Positions 1 through 7,640 are shown, numbered from the stretch's first letter. The stretch: DNA of 64,000 nucleotides from Cellulomonas uda (GCF_006538705.1 NZ_BJLP01000004.1:27799-91798), one strand, 5' to 3'. A program made the numbers and translations. The notes: generated from the sequence alone by a model not told the origin.

Positions 1-378
1 CGACGACCCGCCACCGTGCGACGGGCTGGGGTCGCTGCTCCCGGGGTGTCGGGTCGCCTTGTCGTCGCAGAGAGCGTTGCGGCGCGCGCGTTGCTTGCCC
101 GGGGTGTCGTGGTAGCGGGCGATCGCCGCGACGCGTGCGCGCTCGCACTCACGCGGGAAGTCGTCGCCGGCGTCCTCGGTGCGCACAGGTGCGGCGGGCT
201 CGGGCGTCGGGATGGGCTCGCGGGTGTGGTAGACCGCGACGAGCGCGGCGCGTCGCAGGCGCGCGGCGGCCGCCTCCCTGTCGACCGCGGCGCGGGCGGC
301 GCGGTGGAACCGGTACAGGTCGGCGTACTCCTCGGGGGTGAGCGGCTCGACGATCGGGGCGTCGGTCGTGAGGATCAC
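1..378 (-). CDS. Partial unknown protein, last visible gene of the element operon
   Basis: The frame is open from a GTG at 378 to the window edge, giving 126 codons without a stop, so the C-terminus is missing. The GTG overlaps the TGA of the preceding helix-turn-helix gene in a GTGA junction, the same translational coupling seen through the rest of the operon, which is the main reason to trust it. The start reads VILTTDAPIVEPLTPEEYAD, followed by an Arg/Ala-rich helical stretch. I do not recognise the family. It belongs to the mobile element and is likely made early and together with ParB. Confidence 0.6.
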   Translation of the reverse strand, partial: MILTTDAPIVEPLTPEEYADLYRFHRAARAAVDREAAAARLRRAALVAVYHTREPIPTPEPAAPVRTEDAGDDFPRECERARVAAIARYHDTPGKQRARRNALCDDKATRHPGSSDPSPSHGGGSS

Positions 379-1709
379 GGCGCCACCTCCGTGGTGTCCT
401 GTCCGAGCTGGTCGAGGACGGCACGCGTCTGCGTGACGAGGACCGCGACGTGCCGCGAGGTCTCCGCGAGCGCGGCCGCCGCATCGAGCAGCGACGAGAC
501 GACGGCGCGCGCGGAGCTGGACGCGAGCGCGAGGAGCTCCGGCGGAAGGTCCGCCTCTACGTCGTCGCCGTCGGCTGGGGCGGGTGCGTGCGTGGCCGGC
601 GGGGCGGTGTCCGCGAGCGCGACGTTGGTCGTCGTGGGGTGGTCGTGCTCGCGGATCCAGCGAGAGATCGTGGTCTGTGCGTAGCCGAGCTGCGCGCCGA
701 TCTGGCTGTGCGTGAGGTTGGTTTGGGTGGCGAGCTGGACGGCGCGCGCACGGGCGTCGAGGTCGGTCGGCTTGTTCGCGGGCGGGCGCATGCTGACCCC
801 GGCGCGCATGAGGATGCCGCGTGCGTGGGTCGCAGACCCGACGCCGGGGATGGTCTGCTCGATCTGGGTGATCGTCTTGCCGGCGGTGTAGGCGTCGACG
901 ACGGCCTTCGCCAGGTCGGGCGGGTCGTCGTTGGCGGTCTTGGGGCGGCCGCCGGAGCGGAGGCTGCGCCCGTCAACGCGGGTGACGCCGGCGCGGTCGA
1001 GCGCGGTGCGGATGGTCTTGGACGTGCGGCCGAGCTGCTCGCCGATCTGCGGGGCGGTCAGCCCGGTGTCGTAGAGCTCGACGATCCGCTTCAGCTCGTC
1101 GTCGTTGATCGCGCGCCGGCTCGAGGTCTTCTCGTGGCAGCTGCTGCACTTCCCGCCTGCCGCGCGCGCGACCGTGCCGGGGCACTGCTCGACGGTCGTC
1201 GACGCGGGGCGGGTGAGTCGGCCGCAGCCGCCCGCGCAGGGGCGGACGCGTACCGGGTACTCGCGGGCGGGAGGCTCGATGCCGGCCGCGCGCAGCCACG
1301 TGCGTACGGTCGTCGGGGACCTGTCGAGGCGGGCCGCGATGTCGCTCACACGGTCGCCGTTGAGGTAGGCGGTGACCGTGGCTGCGCGGTCGCGCTCGCG
1401 CTTCGACACGACGGGCTGCCGCGTCGGGCGAGGGGTCGGGGCCGGCTTTGGCGTGCGTGCGCGGGGCGCCGGCCGCAGCGTCGATGCGGTGATGCCGTGG
1501 GCGGACGTGCCGGACGGGGGGGCGGGCTCGGGGCGGGGTTGCCCCGACGGGGTGCGGAGCACGATGCTGCGCCGCTGCCCGCGCTTGGCCTCCATGCGCG
1601 CGCGGAACTCGTCTGGGGTCTCCTTGCCGCGGGCCTCGGTCGGCAGGCACGGCGGGCCGCTGTTCGCGTGGTTCGACCCCGACCCGTGGGGAGGGGCGAC
1701 GAGCGTCAC
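375..1709 (-). CDS. Protein with four helix-turn-helix units and a cysteine cluster
   Basis: This 444-aa protein has four separate helix-turn-helix-like units at about residues 103-146, 201-243, 262-305 and 317-358 (for example VSDIAARLDRSPTTVRTWL, then APQIGEQLGRTSKTIRTAL). A probable zinc site lies between the first two, at 158-191, with paired cysteines (CAGGC, CPG, CSSCH). The N-terminal 100 residues are Pro/Arg-rich and likely disordered. Its ATG overlaps the ParB stop by 4 nt. A role in binding repeated DNA sites of the element, or in site-specific regulation or partition, is plausible but inferred. Most HTH proteins carry one unit, so four in one chain is unusual. Confidence 0.75.
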   Translation of the reverse strand: MTLVAPPHGSGSNHANSGPPCLPTEARGKETPDEFRARMEAKRGQRRSIVLRTPSGQPRPEPAPPSGTSAHGITASTLRPAPRARTPKPAPTPRPTRQPVVSKRERDRAATVTAYLNGDRVSDIAARLDRSPTTVRTWLRAAGIEPPAREYPVRVRPCAGGCGRLTRPASTTVEQCPGTVARAAGGKCSSCHEKTSSRRAINDDELKRIVELYDTGLTAPQIGEQLGRTSKTIRTALDRAGVTRVDGRSLRSGGRPKTANDDPPDLAKAVVDAYTAGKTITQIEQTIPGVGSATHARGILMRAGVSMRPPANKPTDLDARARAVQLATQTNLTHSQIGAQLGYAQTTISRWIREHDHPTTTNVALADTAPPATHAPAPADGDDVEADLPPELLALASSSARAVVSSLLDAAAALAETSRHVAVLVTQTRAVLDQLGQDTTEVAP

Positions 1710-3232
1710 GACGCACCGTCCTCGTCGTCAGGCTCCTCGTCGTCGTCGAGCGGGACGACGAGCGCGGCGCGCTCCGCGTCCGAGACGACGTAGCCGAGCT
1801 GCTCGAGCAGCGCGTACCAGCGGGCCGTCGTGACCGACCGGCCCCCGTTCTGCCAGGTTGTCTGGCCGATCGGCTCGACCGCGGCCGCGAGCGCGGCGAG
1901 GAGCCGCTGCGGCGCGCTCAGGTCGGCGGCCGCGGCCGCGACGATCGGGAGGTGCTCCTGGCGGTGGTAGCTCGAGACGTGGTCGTAGGGCAGGGTGATC
2001 CGCAGCCAGCCCACGAGCGCGTCGGCGCTGTCGGTGTCGACCGGGATCGAGTGGCCGCGGAACGCGCCCTGCCAGTACTGACCCGCCCAGGGCTGCTCGA
2101 CCACCTCGGTCGCGACGTAGTCCAGCAGCGTCGCGGTCTGGTCCTTGGTCAGGGTCTTGCGGTCGTGGATCAGGTGCTCGAGGAACTCGCGCCGCGTCGC
2201 AGCGGTGACCGTCGCGAACTCGGTCCGGACGGCGCGCTCCGCGGCCTCCTTCGCGTTGCGCTCGTCGCGCTCGGCCTCCCACGCCGTGCGGCGGGCGTCC
2301 GCCTTCGCGGCCTCCTGGGCCTCCTCGAGCGTGTGCGGGCGGTACAGGTGGACGGCGCCGTAGTACCAGCGCCAGGACCAGCCCGGGCCGATCGCTGTGG
2401 CCAGCTCCGCCGCGAACTCGGCGGCCCTCGAACCACGGATGTCTCCCATGTGGCGGGTCGAGCCCTCGGGCGTGGCCCACTCGTTCGCCTTGAGCTCGGT
2501 CGCGTTCGCGTCGGCGAGGACCTGCAGGAGCGGCGCCATCTGACGCTCCTGCTCGAGCTCGGAGCGGACCGTGGCCATCTGGTGACGGAAGTTGTTCGTC
2601 CCGAGCGCCTTGACGAGGCTCTTCTGCTTGGACTCCGGGAGGTCCGCGAGCGCGGCCGCGTCCTCGAGGGTGATGTCCCGTGCGTGGATCGCGGCGCGGG
2701 CCTTGTCCGGCAGAGGCACGAGACGCAGCCGGGCGCGGACCGTGGTCTCGGAGCGGCCGGTGTGCGCGGCGATCGTCGCGACGTCGACGCCCAGGTCGAG
2801 CAGGTCCTGGTACCCGTCGGCCTCCTCGACGGGGGTCAGGTCGACGCGCTGGAGGTTCTCGACGAGCATCAGCTCGCGCTGCGAGATCTCGTCGAGGCCG
2901 CGGTCGACGACGACGGGCACGGCCGTGAGGTCGGCGGCGCGGGCCGCGGCCGCGCGACGGTGGCCGATGACGATGCGGTACGCGTCGGGGTCGTCCGGGT
3001 CGACGACGACGAGCAGGTTCTGGCGCACGCCGTGCGCACGGATCGACTTCGTGAGCTCGGACAGGTCGCCGAGGTCCTTGCGCGGGTTGTGCGGGTGCGG
3101 GCGCAGCCGCTCGAGCGGGACCAGCACGGCGTGCGAGTCACCGCCCGCCGTCGGCTGCGCGGTCAGCGCGTCCAGCGCGCTCGACGACGAGGACGTCGGT
3201 GCGACGTCGGGGACGGAGGTCCGGCGGGCCAC
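1706..3232 (-). CDS. parB: ParB/Spo0J-family partition protein
   Basis: This 508-aa protein begins at a GTG. The N-terminal domain has the ParB nuclease/CTPase fold motifs: LRPHPHNPRKD near residue 50, then IVIGHRRAAAARAADL (the GxRR box) and LMLVENLQRVDL. A KorB-like helix-turn-helix follows (VATIAAHTGRSETTVRARLRLV). The C-terminal 300 residues are not typical of chromosomal ParB and include a charged helical stretch rich in Ala and Glu. ParB proteins bind parS sites and help segregate plasmids and chromosomes. Within an integrated element the protein may serve maintenance or regulation of the excised form. No ParA is seen in the window. It is longer than the usual 280-330 aa. Confidence 0.85.
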   Translation of the reverse strand: MARRTSVPDVAPTSSSSSALDALTAQPTAGGDSHAVLVPLERLRPHPHNPRKDLGDLSELTKSIRAHGVRQNLLVVVDPDDPDAYRIVIGHRRAAAARAADLTAVPVVVDRGLDEISQRELMLVENLQRVDLTPVEEADGYQDLLDLGVDVATIAAHTGRSETTVRARLRLVPLPDKARAAIHARDITLEDAAALADLPESKQKSLVKALGTNNFRHQMATVRSELEQERQMAPLLQVLADANATELKANEWATPEGSTRHMGDIRGSRAAEFAAELATAIGPGWSWRWYYGAVHLYRPHTLEEAQEAAKADARRTAWEAERDERNAKEAAERAVRTEFATVTAATRREFLEHLIHDRKTLTKDQTATLLDYVATEVVEQPWAGQYWQGAFRGHSIPVDTDSADALVGWLRITLPYDHVSSYHRQEHLPIVAAAAADLSAPQRLLAALAAAVEPIGQTTWQNGGRSVTTARWYALLEQLGYVVSDAERAALVVPLDDDEEPDDEDGAS

Positions 3233-3235
3233 GGC

Positions 3236-4171
3236 TCACACCTCCACGGCGCGCGCGGCGAGCAGGCCGTACGCGGCGTCGTAGCGGTCGTGCTCGGGCC
3301 AGAGGTCCTCGCGCACGGCGGCCGCGGCCGCGCACACGCGGGACCAGTCGTGCTCGCCGATCTCGGGGTAGTCCTCCCAGGCCGAGCCGGTCTCAAGCGG
3401 GCCGTGGGTCGCGACGACGTGGCGGGCGATCGTGTCGATCGCCTCGGTCGTCGCGGGGTCCTCGTCGTCCGCCGGCGTGGCCTGCGGTGTCGGCAACGGC
3501 CCCGCGGGGTGCCTCGCGCGCAGGCGCGAGTACTCGCCCAGGACGCGCAGGAGCGCGGGCGGGCTGTCCTGGCTCGCGCGCTTCGCGTCGTCGAAGACGT
3601 GGTCGACGTCGATCCCGTGCGCCGCGACCCACTCCGTGAACCCCTCGCCGTGCAGCGAGTACTCGGCCGCGAGGCGCAGGCTCTCTGCCATGTCGTCGGC
3701 GGCCGTCGGGTCGAGCTCACGCAGGCGCGACAGCAGGGCGTGCGTGTCGTAGCAGGCACGCGTCGCAGCGACGAGCGCCAGCCAGTGACCCAGGGCAGCC
3801 GCGCGCACGTCCGCGTCGGGGTAGCCGCTCCCCGCGGCCAGGAGGTCGGGGGTCGCGACGTCCAGCAGTGCGACCAACTCCAGGCCCGTGACCGCCGTGA
3901 AGCGCAGCAGCGCGTCGGCCGGCGAACCGTCGGGGAGCGCACCGTCGGCGTCGGACGGGTCCGGCGCGAGCGCCGCACCGTACGGGTGGGTCTCGTTGTA
4001 CCGGCTCGACGACCAGCCGCACGCGTGGCAGCCGGTCGCGACCTGCCGGATCAGCGCTCCGTCGTCGTCGTGCCAGCGGGCGCCGTACGTGTCGGTCGAG
4101 CCGCAGCGCAGGCACGGGGTGTCGAGCTGCACGCGCACCAGGCCGGTGCGCTTGGCGGTGGGGGTGCTCAT
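3236..4171 (-). CDS. Unknown element protein with N-terminal zinc ribbon
   Basis: This 311-aa protein begins MSTPTAKRTGLVRVQLDTPC and has a four-cysteine zinc ribbon near residues 20-51 (CLRCG and CHACG). The rest is an acidic, mostly helical chain with no motif I can name. The gene ends 3 nt before parB and its ATG overlaps the stop of the gene upstream by 4 nt, so it is co-translated within the element operon. It could bind nucleic acid through the ribbon. This is an inference, and the family is not recognised. Confidence 0.7.
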   Translation of the reverse strand: MSTPTAKRTGLVRVQLDTPCLRCGSTDTYGARWHDDDGALIRQVATGCHACGWSSSRYNETHPYGAALAPDPSDADGALPDGSPADALLRFTAVTGLELVALLDVATPDLLAAGSGYPDADVRAAALGHWLALVAATRACYDTHALLSRLRELDPTAADDMAESLRLAAEYSLHGEGFTEWVAAHGIDVDHVFDDAKRASQDSPPALLRVLGEYSRLRARHPAGPLPTPQATPADDEDPATTEAIDTIARHVVATHGPLETGSAWEDYPEIGEHDWSRVCAAAAAVREDLWPEHDRYDAAYGLLAARAVEV

Positions 4172-4524
4172 CGTCGTCGTCCGTTCCGCTGGCCCATCGA
4201 GGCCAGCTGCTCAGCCGTGACCCGCCGGGGGCAGGTGGCGAAGTGGATGTTGAAGGGGCCCCACTCGACGGCCGGGTCGAGTGGGCGGGTGGGGGTGATC
4301 TGGCGGGCGAAGACCGTGCCGAGCTGCACGGCGTAGTTCGCGGTGCGAGCCGCCGGGGACCCTGGGGCGGCCGCGCGGTGGTCGAGCGGAAGGACCGACG
4401 TCGCGGCGGTCGGGTCGTCCGGATCGGCCTTGATCGGCGTGTACCGGACCCACCGCAACCTCGCGCCGCACAGGCACACCGGCGTGCGGTGCGTCGAGCG
4501 GGCACGTGCGGCCACCGGCCTCAC
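4168..4524 (-). CDS. Small unknown element protein
   Basis: The chosen GTG at 4524 overlaps the TGA of the preceding gene (GTGA). A longer in-frame ORF exists but its extra N-terminus is Arg-rich antisense-type sequence, so I rejected it. The 118-aa product (RPVAARARSTHRTPVCLCGA...) carries one CxC pair near the N-terminus and a later single Cys, which may form a metal site, and ends in a basic tail (GQRNGRRR). The family is not recognised. Its place in the ATGA/GTGA-coupled chain supports it as real. Confidence 0.55.
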   Translation of the reverse strand: MRPVAARARSTHRTPVCLCGARLRWVRYTPIKADPDDPTAATSVLPLDHRAAAPGSPAARTANYAVQLGTVFARQITPTRPLDPAVEWGPFNIHFATCPRRVTAEQLASMGQRNGRRR

Positions 4525-4883
4525 GACGTGTCCCGGGTGGAGCCCTCCGCGATCAGGCGGAAGGCCTCGTCGATCAGGTACAGGCCCGCGAGCGCGGTCA
4601 CCGCGACGTCGAACCCGACGGGCGGCGTCGGCGCGCCGCCGGGCGCACCGCGGCGCGTCGCGCGCAGCCAGGCGGAGACGAGGAGCGCCTCGCCGGCGGC
4701 GCGCAGCTGCGTCGCGGCCGTCGGGCCCTCGGCGTTGACGGCGACGACGCGTATCTGGTCCGCGAGCCGGTGCGCGCGGCGCGGGCCGCCGATCGCGTCG
4801 AGCTGGTCGACGTGGCCGGGCTTCGTCAGGAAGACGCGCCACCACGCGGTCACGCTCGCGACGTCGAGGCGGGCCCGTGTCAC
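4521..4883 (-). CDS. Small helical unknown element protein
   Basis: The start is set at the GTG (4881-4883) that overlaps the TGA of the upstream gene. This removes an Arg-rich N-terminal extension and gives 120 aa beginning VTRARLDVASVTAWWRVF. The product is mostly helical with no cysteines or clear motif and is probably cytoplasmic. It overlaps the next gene by GTGA. Function is unknown. Confidence 0.55.
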   Translation of the reverse strand: MTRARLDVASVTAWWRVFLTKPGHVDQLDAIGGPRRAHRLADQIRVVAVNAEGPTAATQLRAAGEALLVSAWLRATRRGAPGGAPTPPVGFDVAVTALAGLYLIDEAFRLIAEGSTRDTS

Positions 4884-5242
4884 AACGACGGCCCCGCGAC
4901 GGTGTCGGGCGAGAACCACGCGACCGCGACGAGCGCGAGCATCGCGCAGAACGCCGCGAACACGGCGAGCATGAGCGCGTCGCGCACGACCCGGGCCGCG
5001 CGGTTCAGCAGCAGCGGGCGGGGGCGTGCGTGCTGGGGCCGGACGTACGTCGCGGGCGCGGGGAACCGGTACGGGGCGTCCTCCTCGCGCAGCTCGGCGA
5101 GGACGTCGTCGACGATCGCGGAGAGCTCCGGCGAGACGCCCGGCTCGGCGCGCGGCGGGCGGTCGGTCGCGGGGGCCGGCGCCGGCGGGCGGGGACGGCG
5201 GCGGATCACGACCGGGTACGCGCCGTCGATGTGCCCGCTCAC
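4880..5242 (-). CDS. Small membrane protein of the element
   Basis: This 120-aa protein starts at a GTG overlapping the TGA of the upstream gene. Residues 1-80 are Pro/Arg-rich and hydrophilic. One transmembrane segment follows near residues 88-110 (ALMLAVFAAFCAMLALVAVAWF), leaving a very short C-terminal tail. The N-terminus is probably cytoplasmic, with basic residues before the helix. The family is not recognised. A role in exclusion, transfer or cell-envelope interaction would be guesswork. Confidence 0.6.
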   Translation of the reverse strand: MSGHIDGAYPVVIRRRPRPPAPAPATDRPPRAEPGVSPELSAIVDDVLAELREEDAPYRFPAPATYVRPQHARPRPLLLNRAARVVRDALMLAVFAAFCAMLALVAVAWFSPDTVAGPSL

Positions 5243-5448
5243 CGCGCGCCGCCGATGAGCGTCAGGACGATGCGCTGCGCGGACGAGCCGAAGACCAGGC
5301 GCGCGCCGCGCGAGCCGACCCAGGCGGTGACGGTCTCGATCGAGTCGCCGCGCTCGAGTCGCTTCGCGACCCGGGCGACGAGCAGCCGCAGTTGCGTGGA
5401 GCCGGGGTTGGCGACCAGCGTCGCGACGGTGGGGGTGGTGGACGACAT
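5239..5448 (-). CDS. Small unknown element protein, 69 aa
   Basis: The ATG at 5448 follows a clear GGAAGG ribosome binding site, which stands out because most operon neighbours rely on stop-start overlap. The product (MSSTTPTVATLVANPGSTQL...) is a compact basic protein with no known motif. It ends in a GTGA overlap with the next gene. The 38-nt gap before it is the only sizeable gap in this stretch of the operon, so it may begin a translational sub-block. Confidence 0.55.
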   Translation of the reverse strand: MSSTTPTVATLVANPGSTQLRLLVARVAKRLERGDSIETVTAWVGSRGARLVFGSSAQRIVLTLIGGAR

Positions 5449-5486
5449 GGGGGTGCCTTCCGAAGGTCGGGGGTGGGGGTGTGGGA

Positions 5487-5810
5487 TCAGCGCGCGCGCG
5501 GCGCGGGGAGCGGCGGACCGGCCGCGAGCGCGGCGTCGAGCTCGTCGAGTGCGACGTCGAGACGGTCCGCCGCGCGGCGGTACAGCTCGAGGTGGAGGTC
5601 GACGTCGCTCTCGTCGCGCCGCATCAGCGGCCCCAGGGCCCTGGCGAGCTGCTCCGCACGCTCGTGCGCGCTGCGGACCGCGGCGGCGCGGCGGCGCTGG
5701 GACGGGCCTGGCCTGGCGACCCAGGGCGAGGTCGGCGAGAAGACACCGCCACCGTCGACGTCGGTGCCAGCGGTGGGGCCGAACACCTCGCGGGGCGTCG
5801 GGGCGGTCAT
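5487..5810 (-). CDS. Small helical unknown element protein
   Basis: The ATG at 5810 overlaps the upstream stop (ATGA). A longer frame begins 87 nt earlier but its extension is Arg-rich antisense-type sequence. The 107-aa product begins MTAPTPREVFGPTAG and has a long charged helix from residue 40 onward (RRRAAAVRSAHERAEQLARAL and beyond) that could form a coiled coil. Function is unknown. Confidence 0.55.
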   Translation of the reverse strand: MTAPTPREVFGPTAGTDVDGGGVFSPTSPWVARPGPSQRRRAAAVRSAHERAEQLARALGPLMRRDESDVDLHLELYRRAADRLDVALDELDAALAAGPPLPAPRAR

Positions 5811-6259
5811 GCCTGCCGCCGGGCGTCGTAGTCGTGGAACTCGACCGTGCCGTCGATGCGGGCCGCGGCGTGCTGCGCGACGACGATGTCGGCGCACACG
5901 GTGTGCACGGTCCGGTGGCGGGTCATCACGACCGGGACGCGGGTCGCGAGCGGGACCGCGAGACCGATGGTCGGGGATGACGAGGGGGAGTCGTCACCCC
6001 CGACCCGGCCCTCCCCCGCGTCGCCGACGGTTCCCACCGTCGACGCGTGCACCGAGGGGGAAGCACTCGGCGCGCCGGCCGCGAGCATGGCGCCGTGCGC
6101 CGAGACGACCTCGGGGGAGCGGACGCCGGCCCCGTACATCGCCGCGAGCGCGGTGCGGTTGAAGACGCACTCCTCGCGGACGCAGTCCGCGCGGTAGCAG
6201 TAGCCGGACTGGTGGTGCGAGGCGGCCCGGGCGAGCCACGCCGCGCGCTCCGCGGTCAC
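5807..6259 (-). CDS. Unknown element protein with cysteine cluster
   Basis: I set the start at the GTG (6257-6259), giving 150 aa. The same frame is open upstream as far as 6958, but the part between 6320 and 6628 is the antisense shadow of a plus-strand gene. Near the N-terminus there is a cysteine group (GYCYRADCVREECVF) that could bind zinc or form a cluster, then a Ser/Gly-rich middle and a C-terminal part with several His residues (TRHRTVHTVCADIVV). The 3' end couples to the next gene by ATGA. The start is uncertain because no good ribosome binding site is visible. Confidence 0.45.
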   Translation of the reverse strand: MTAERAAWLARAASHHQSGYCYRADCVREECVFNRTALAAMYGAGVRSPEVVSAHGAMLAAGAPSASPSVHASTVGTVGDAGEGRVGGDDSPSSSPTIGLAVPLATRVPVVMTRHRTVHTVCADIVVAQHAAARIDGTVEFHDYDARRQA

Positions 6260-6319
6260 GTCGACCGGGCCGAGCGCTACCTTCGGGGCGTCAGTGATCG
6301 TCGACAGAGGAGCGAGACC

Positions 6320-6628
6320 ATGGGGTACCTGCGGTACGGGGGCGTCGAGTACACGGCCAACGACAGCGTCCTGGAGACCTTCCGGCCGGTCGTGGCGCGC
6401 GTCATCGACGAGGGCGGGTCCCTCTGGGCCTCGCTGTTCGACGGCGAGGCCGTCGCGCGAATCCTGGTCAGCCCCGGTGTGCCGCTGACCCTCGCGACCG
6501 ACGGCAGCGGGACGTTCGCCCAGGACGCCGCAGAGCGGTGGCTGGCCGACGCGCGCGCCGGGCGCGTCATCAAGCTGTCGTGCCTTGATGTGCTGTGCGA
6601 CTGCCCGCTGCGAGAGTCGAGCCACTGA
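6320..6628 (+). CDS. Small unknown protein antisense to the element operon
   Basis: This 102-aa ORF starts at an ATG preceded by AGAGGAG at ideal spacing and begins MGYLRYGGVEYTANDSVLE. Its composition is normal for a soluble mixed alpha/beta protein, and its third codon positions are rich in GC, whereas the opposite frame reads as typical nonsense. It sits between two minus-strand coding stretches and points against the operon. A weak TACCTT -10-like box near 6277 may drive it. Function is unknown. A TA-type or regulatory role is only a guess. Confidence 0.6.
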   Translation: MGYLRYGGVEYTANDSVLETFRPVVARVIDEGGSLWASLFDGEAVARILVSPGVPLTLATDGSGTFAQDAAERWLADARAGRVIKLSCLDVLCDCPLRESSH

Positions 6629-6958
6629 CGCGCACGGGTCACACACCGCGGCGAACGCGGGCGCCTCGCGCGAGCTCTTGTCCAGGTGAACGATCTGGCA
6701 CCGCGCAAGCGCGGGGAGCTTCGCACCGCACGCCTCACAGAGGCCGCTCGCTCGGCTCAGGACCGCTGCGTGGAGCGAGGACGTTGCGCGCAGCGCGGAC
6801 GTTGCACGCGCGGCGACGGTCTCAGCGTCGAGCCCGGCCAACTCCCAGACGATGATCGGCGGTTGGCGGTCGGCCATCCGCGCGAGAGCCCACCCGAGCA
6901 GCCCGAGCACGAGCAGCGCCACGGCCGCAGCGAGCACGCCGGCACTCGCCGGGCTCAC
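6629..6958 (-). CDS. N-terminal membrane and zinc-ribbon coding stretch, 3' end unclear
   Basis: The GTG at 6958 overlaps the stop of the XRE gene (GTGA). The product begins with one transmembrane helix (residues 5-27, AGVLAAAVALLVLGLLGWALA) followed by a cytoplasmic part with a zinc-ribbon pattern (CEACGAKLPALARC and, later, CDPC). The frame has no stop until 5807, because the antisense of the plus-strand gene at 6320-6628 happens to stay open. The true 3' end is therefore unknown: either the reading frame really gives a 383-aa protein, or a stop was lost. The end given here is only the border of the antisense gene. Confidence 0.45.
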
Positions 6959-7227
6959 GACGCACTCCGGTGAAGGAGCGCAGCCGGGTCGACCTCGAGC
7001 AGCTCGGCGACCGCGACGATCTCGTCGACGTCGAACGGGACGCGCCCGTTCAGCCGGTTCGAGACGGCCTGCTGCGTGAGACGCAGACGATCGGCGACGA
7101 GCGCCTGCGAGATCCGCTTGCGCGCCATCTCGGCCCGCACGTTGCCGGTCACGATCGCCGTGGCCGGCCGGGGGAACAGCCGCCGCACCTTCTGCGAGTG
7201 CGCCACACTTTCAGCGTATCTGGTCAT
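6955..7227 (-). CDS. XRE-family regulator, Cro-like position
   Basis: This 90-aa protein starts at the ATG at 7227 and contains one helix-turn-helix of the XRE/Cro type (ISQALVADRLRLTQQAVSNRL) near residues 42-62. The transcript appears leaderless: a TATACC -10 box ends 7 nt before the ATG. It is the first gene of the leftward element operon and is divergent from, and visibly paralogous to, the repressor at 7341 (both share EMAR, Q-A-x-VA and TQQxVS). By position it would be the Cro-like partner in a two-repressor switch, which is an inference. Confidence 0.75.
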   Translation of the reverse strand: MTRYAESVAHSQKVRRLFPRPATAIVTGNVRAEMARKRISQALVADRLRLTQQAVSNRLNGRVPFDVDEIVAVAELLEVDPAALLHRSAS

Positions 7228-7234
7228 GGGGAGA

Positions 7235-7263
7235 GGTATACACGCAGAAAGCGTGCAGCGCAA
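7235..7263 (-). promoter_or_regulatory. Leaderless promoter of the leftward element operon
   Basis: On the minus strand, TTGCGC (7258-7263) and TATACC (7235-7240) are separated by 17 nt, and the -10 box lies 7 nt before the ATG at 7227. Transcription would start at or next to the start codon. Confidence 0.6.
7241..7255. promoter_or_regulatory. Palindromic operator in the promoter spacer
   Basis: CACGC-AGAAA-GCGTG is a perfect 5+5 palindrome filling most of the spacer between the -35 and -10 boxes of the leftward promoter. A second arm pair, GTGT-N5-ACAC, lies at 7266-7278. These are the natural candidate binding sites for the two XRE proteins. Confidence 0.55.
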
Positions 7264-7303
7264 GCGTGTCGCGCACACTGGTCGCGTTTCGCCCGCACAG
7301 CCA

Positions 7304-7333
7304 TTGCGCGCCACACGCTACAACGAGTAGAGT
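7304..7333 (+). promoter_or_regulatory. Leaderless promoter of the repressor gene
   Basis: TTGCGC (7304-7309), an 18-nt spacer and TAGAGT (7328-7333) lie 7 nt before the ATG at 7341. The -35 box is identical to that of the divergent promoter. Confidence 0.6.
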
Positions 7334-7340
7334 GCTCGCT

Positions 7341-7640
7341 ATGAGCACGCAGATCAGCACCCTCGTCCCGCTCGCGGAGCGGCCTCTGCACCAGCGCGTC
7401 GCGGCCGTGATCCGCGGCGAGATGGCGCGCTACGAGATCACGCAGGCGCGCGTCGCCGCACTGCTGGGCATCACGCAGCAGTCGGTGTCGCGCAAGCGTG
7501 CCGGCCAGACGCCGTACACGCTCGATGAGCTCGAAGTCCTCGCGCCGCTGTTCGCGACGACCCCCGACGAGCTGCTCCGAGCCGCGCGGGATCTGCGCCC
7601 CGTCGACCCCACCGCTGGCGGCACGCAATCCGCGGATTAA
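7341..7640 (+). CDS. XRE-family repressor ending inside the attachment site
   Basis: This 99-aa protein carries an XRE helix-turn-helix near residues 35-60 (ITQARVAALLGITQQSVSRKRAGQTPYTLDEL). It is paralogous to the divergent regulator at 6955. Its mRNA is probably leaderless. Its last codons run into the truncated tRNA-Lys: the TAA stop (7638-7640) is made by the anticodon-loop sequence of that tRNA read from the other strand. It is likely the repressor that keeps the element silent. The overlap of its 3' end with the junction recalls phages whose attP lies within the repressor gene, but the free form of this element is not visible here. Confidence 0.75.
   Translation: MSTQISTLVPLAERPLHQRVAAVIRGEMARYEITQARVAALLGITQQSVSRKRAGQTPYTLDELEVLAPLFATTPDELLRAARDLRPVDPTAGGTQSAD

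Noticed and set aside
1952..4336. A 794-codon plus-strand frame opposite parB
   Set aside because: Antisense shadow of parB and neighbours; parB has clear motifs and coupled start and stop.
4168..4845. A longer form (225 aa) of the small element gene
   Set aside because: The added N-terminus is Arg-rich antisense-type sequence overlapping the upstream gene; the GTGA-coupled GTG at 4524 fits better.
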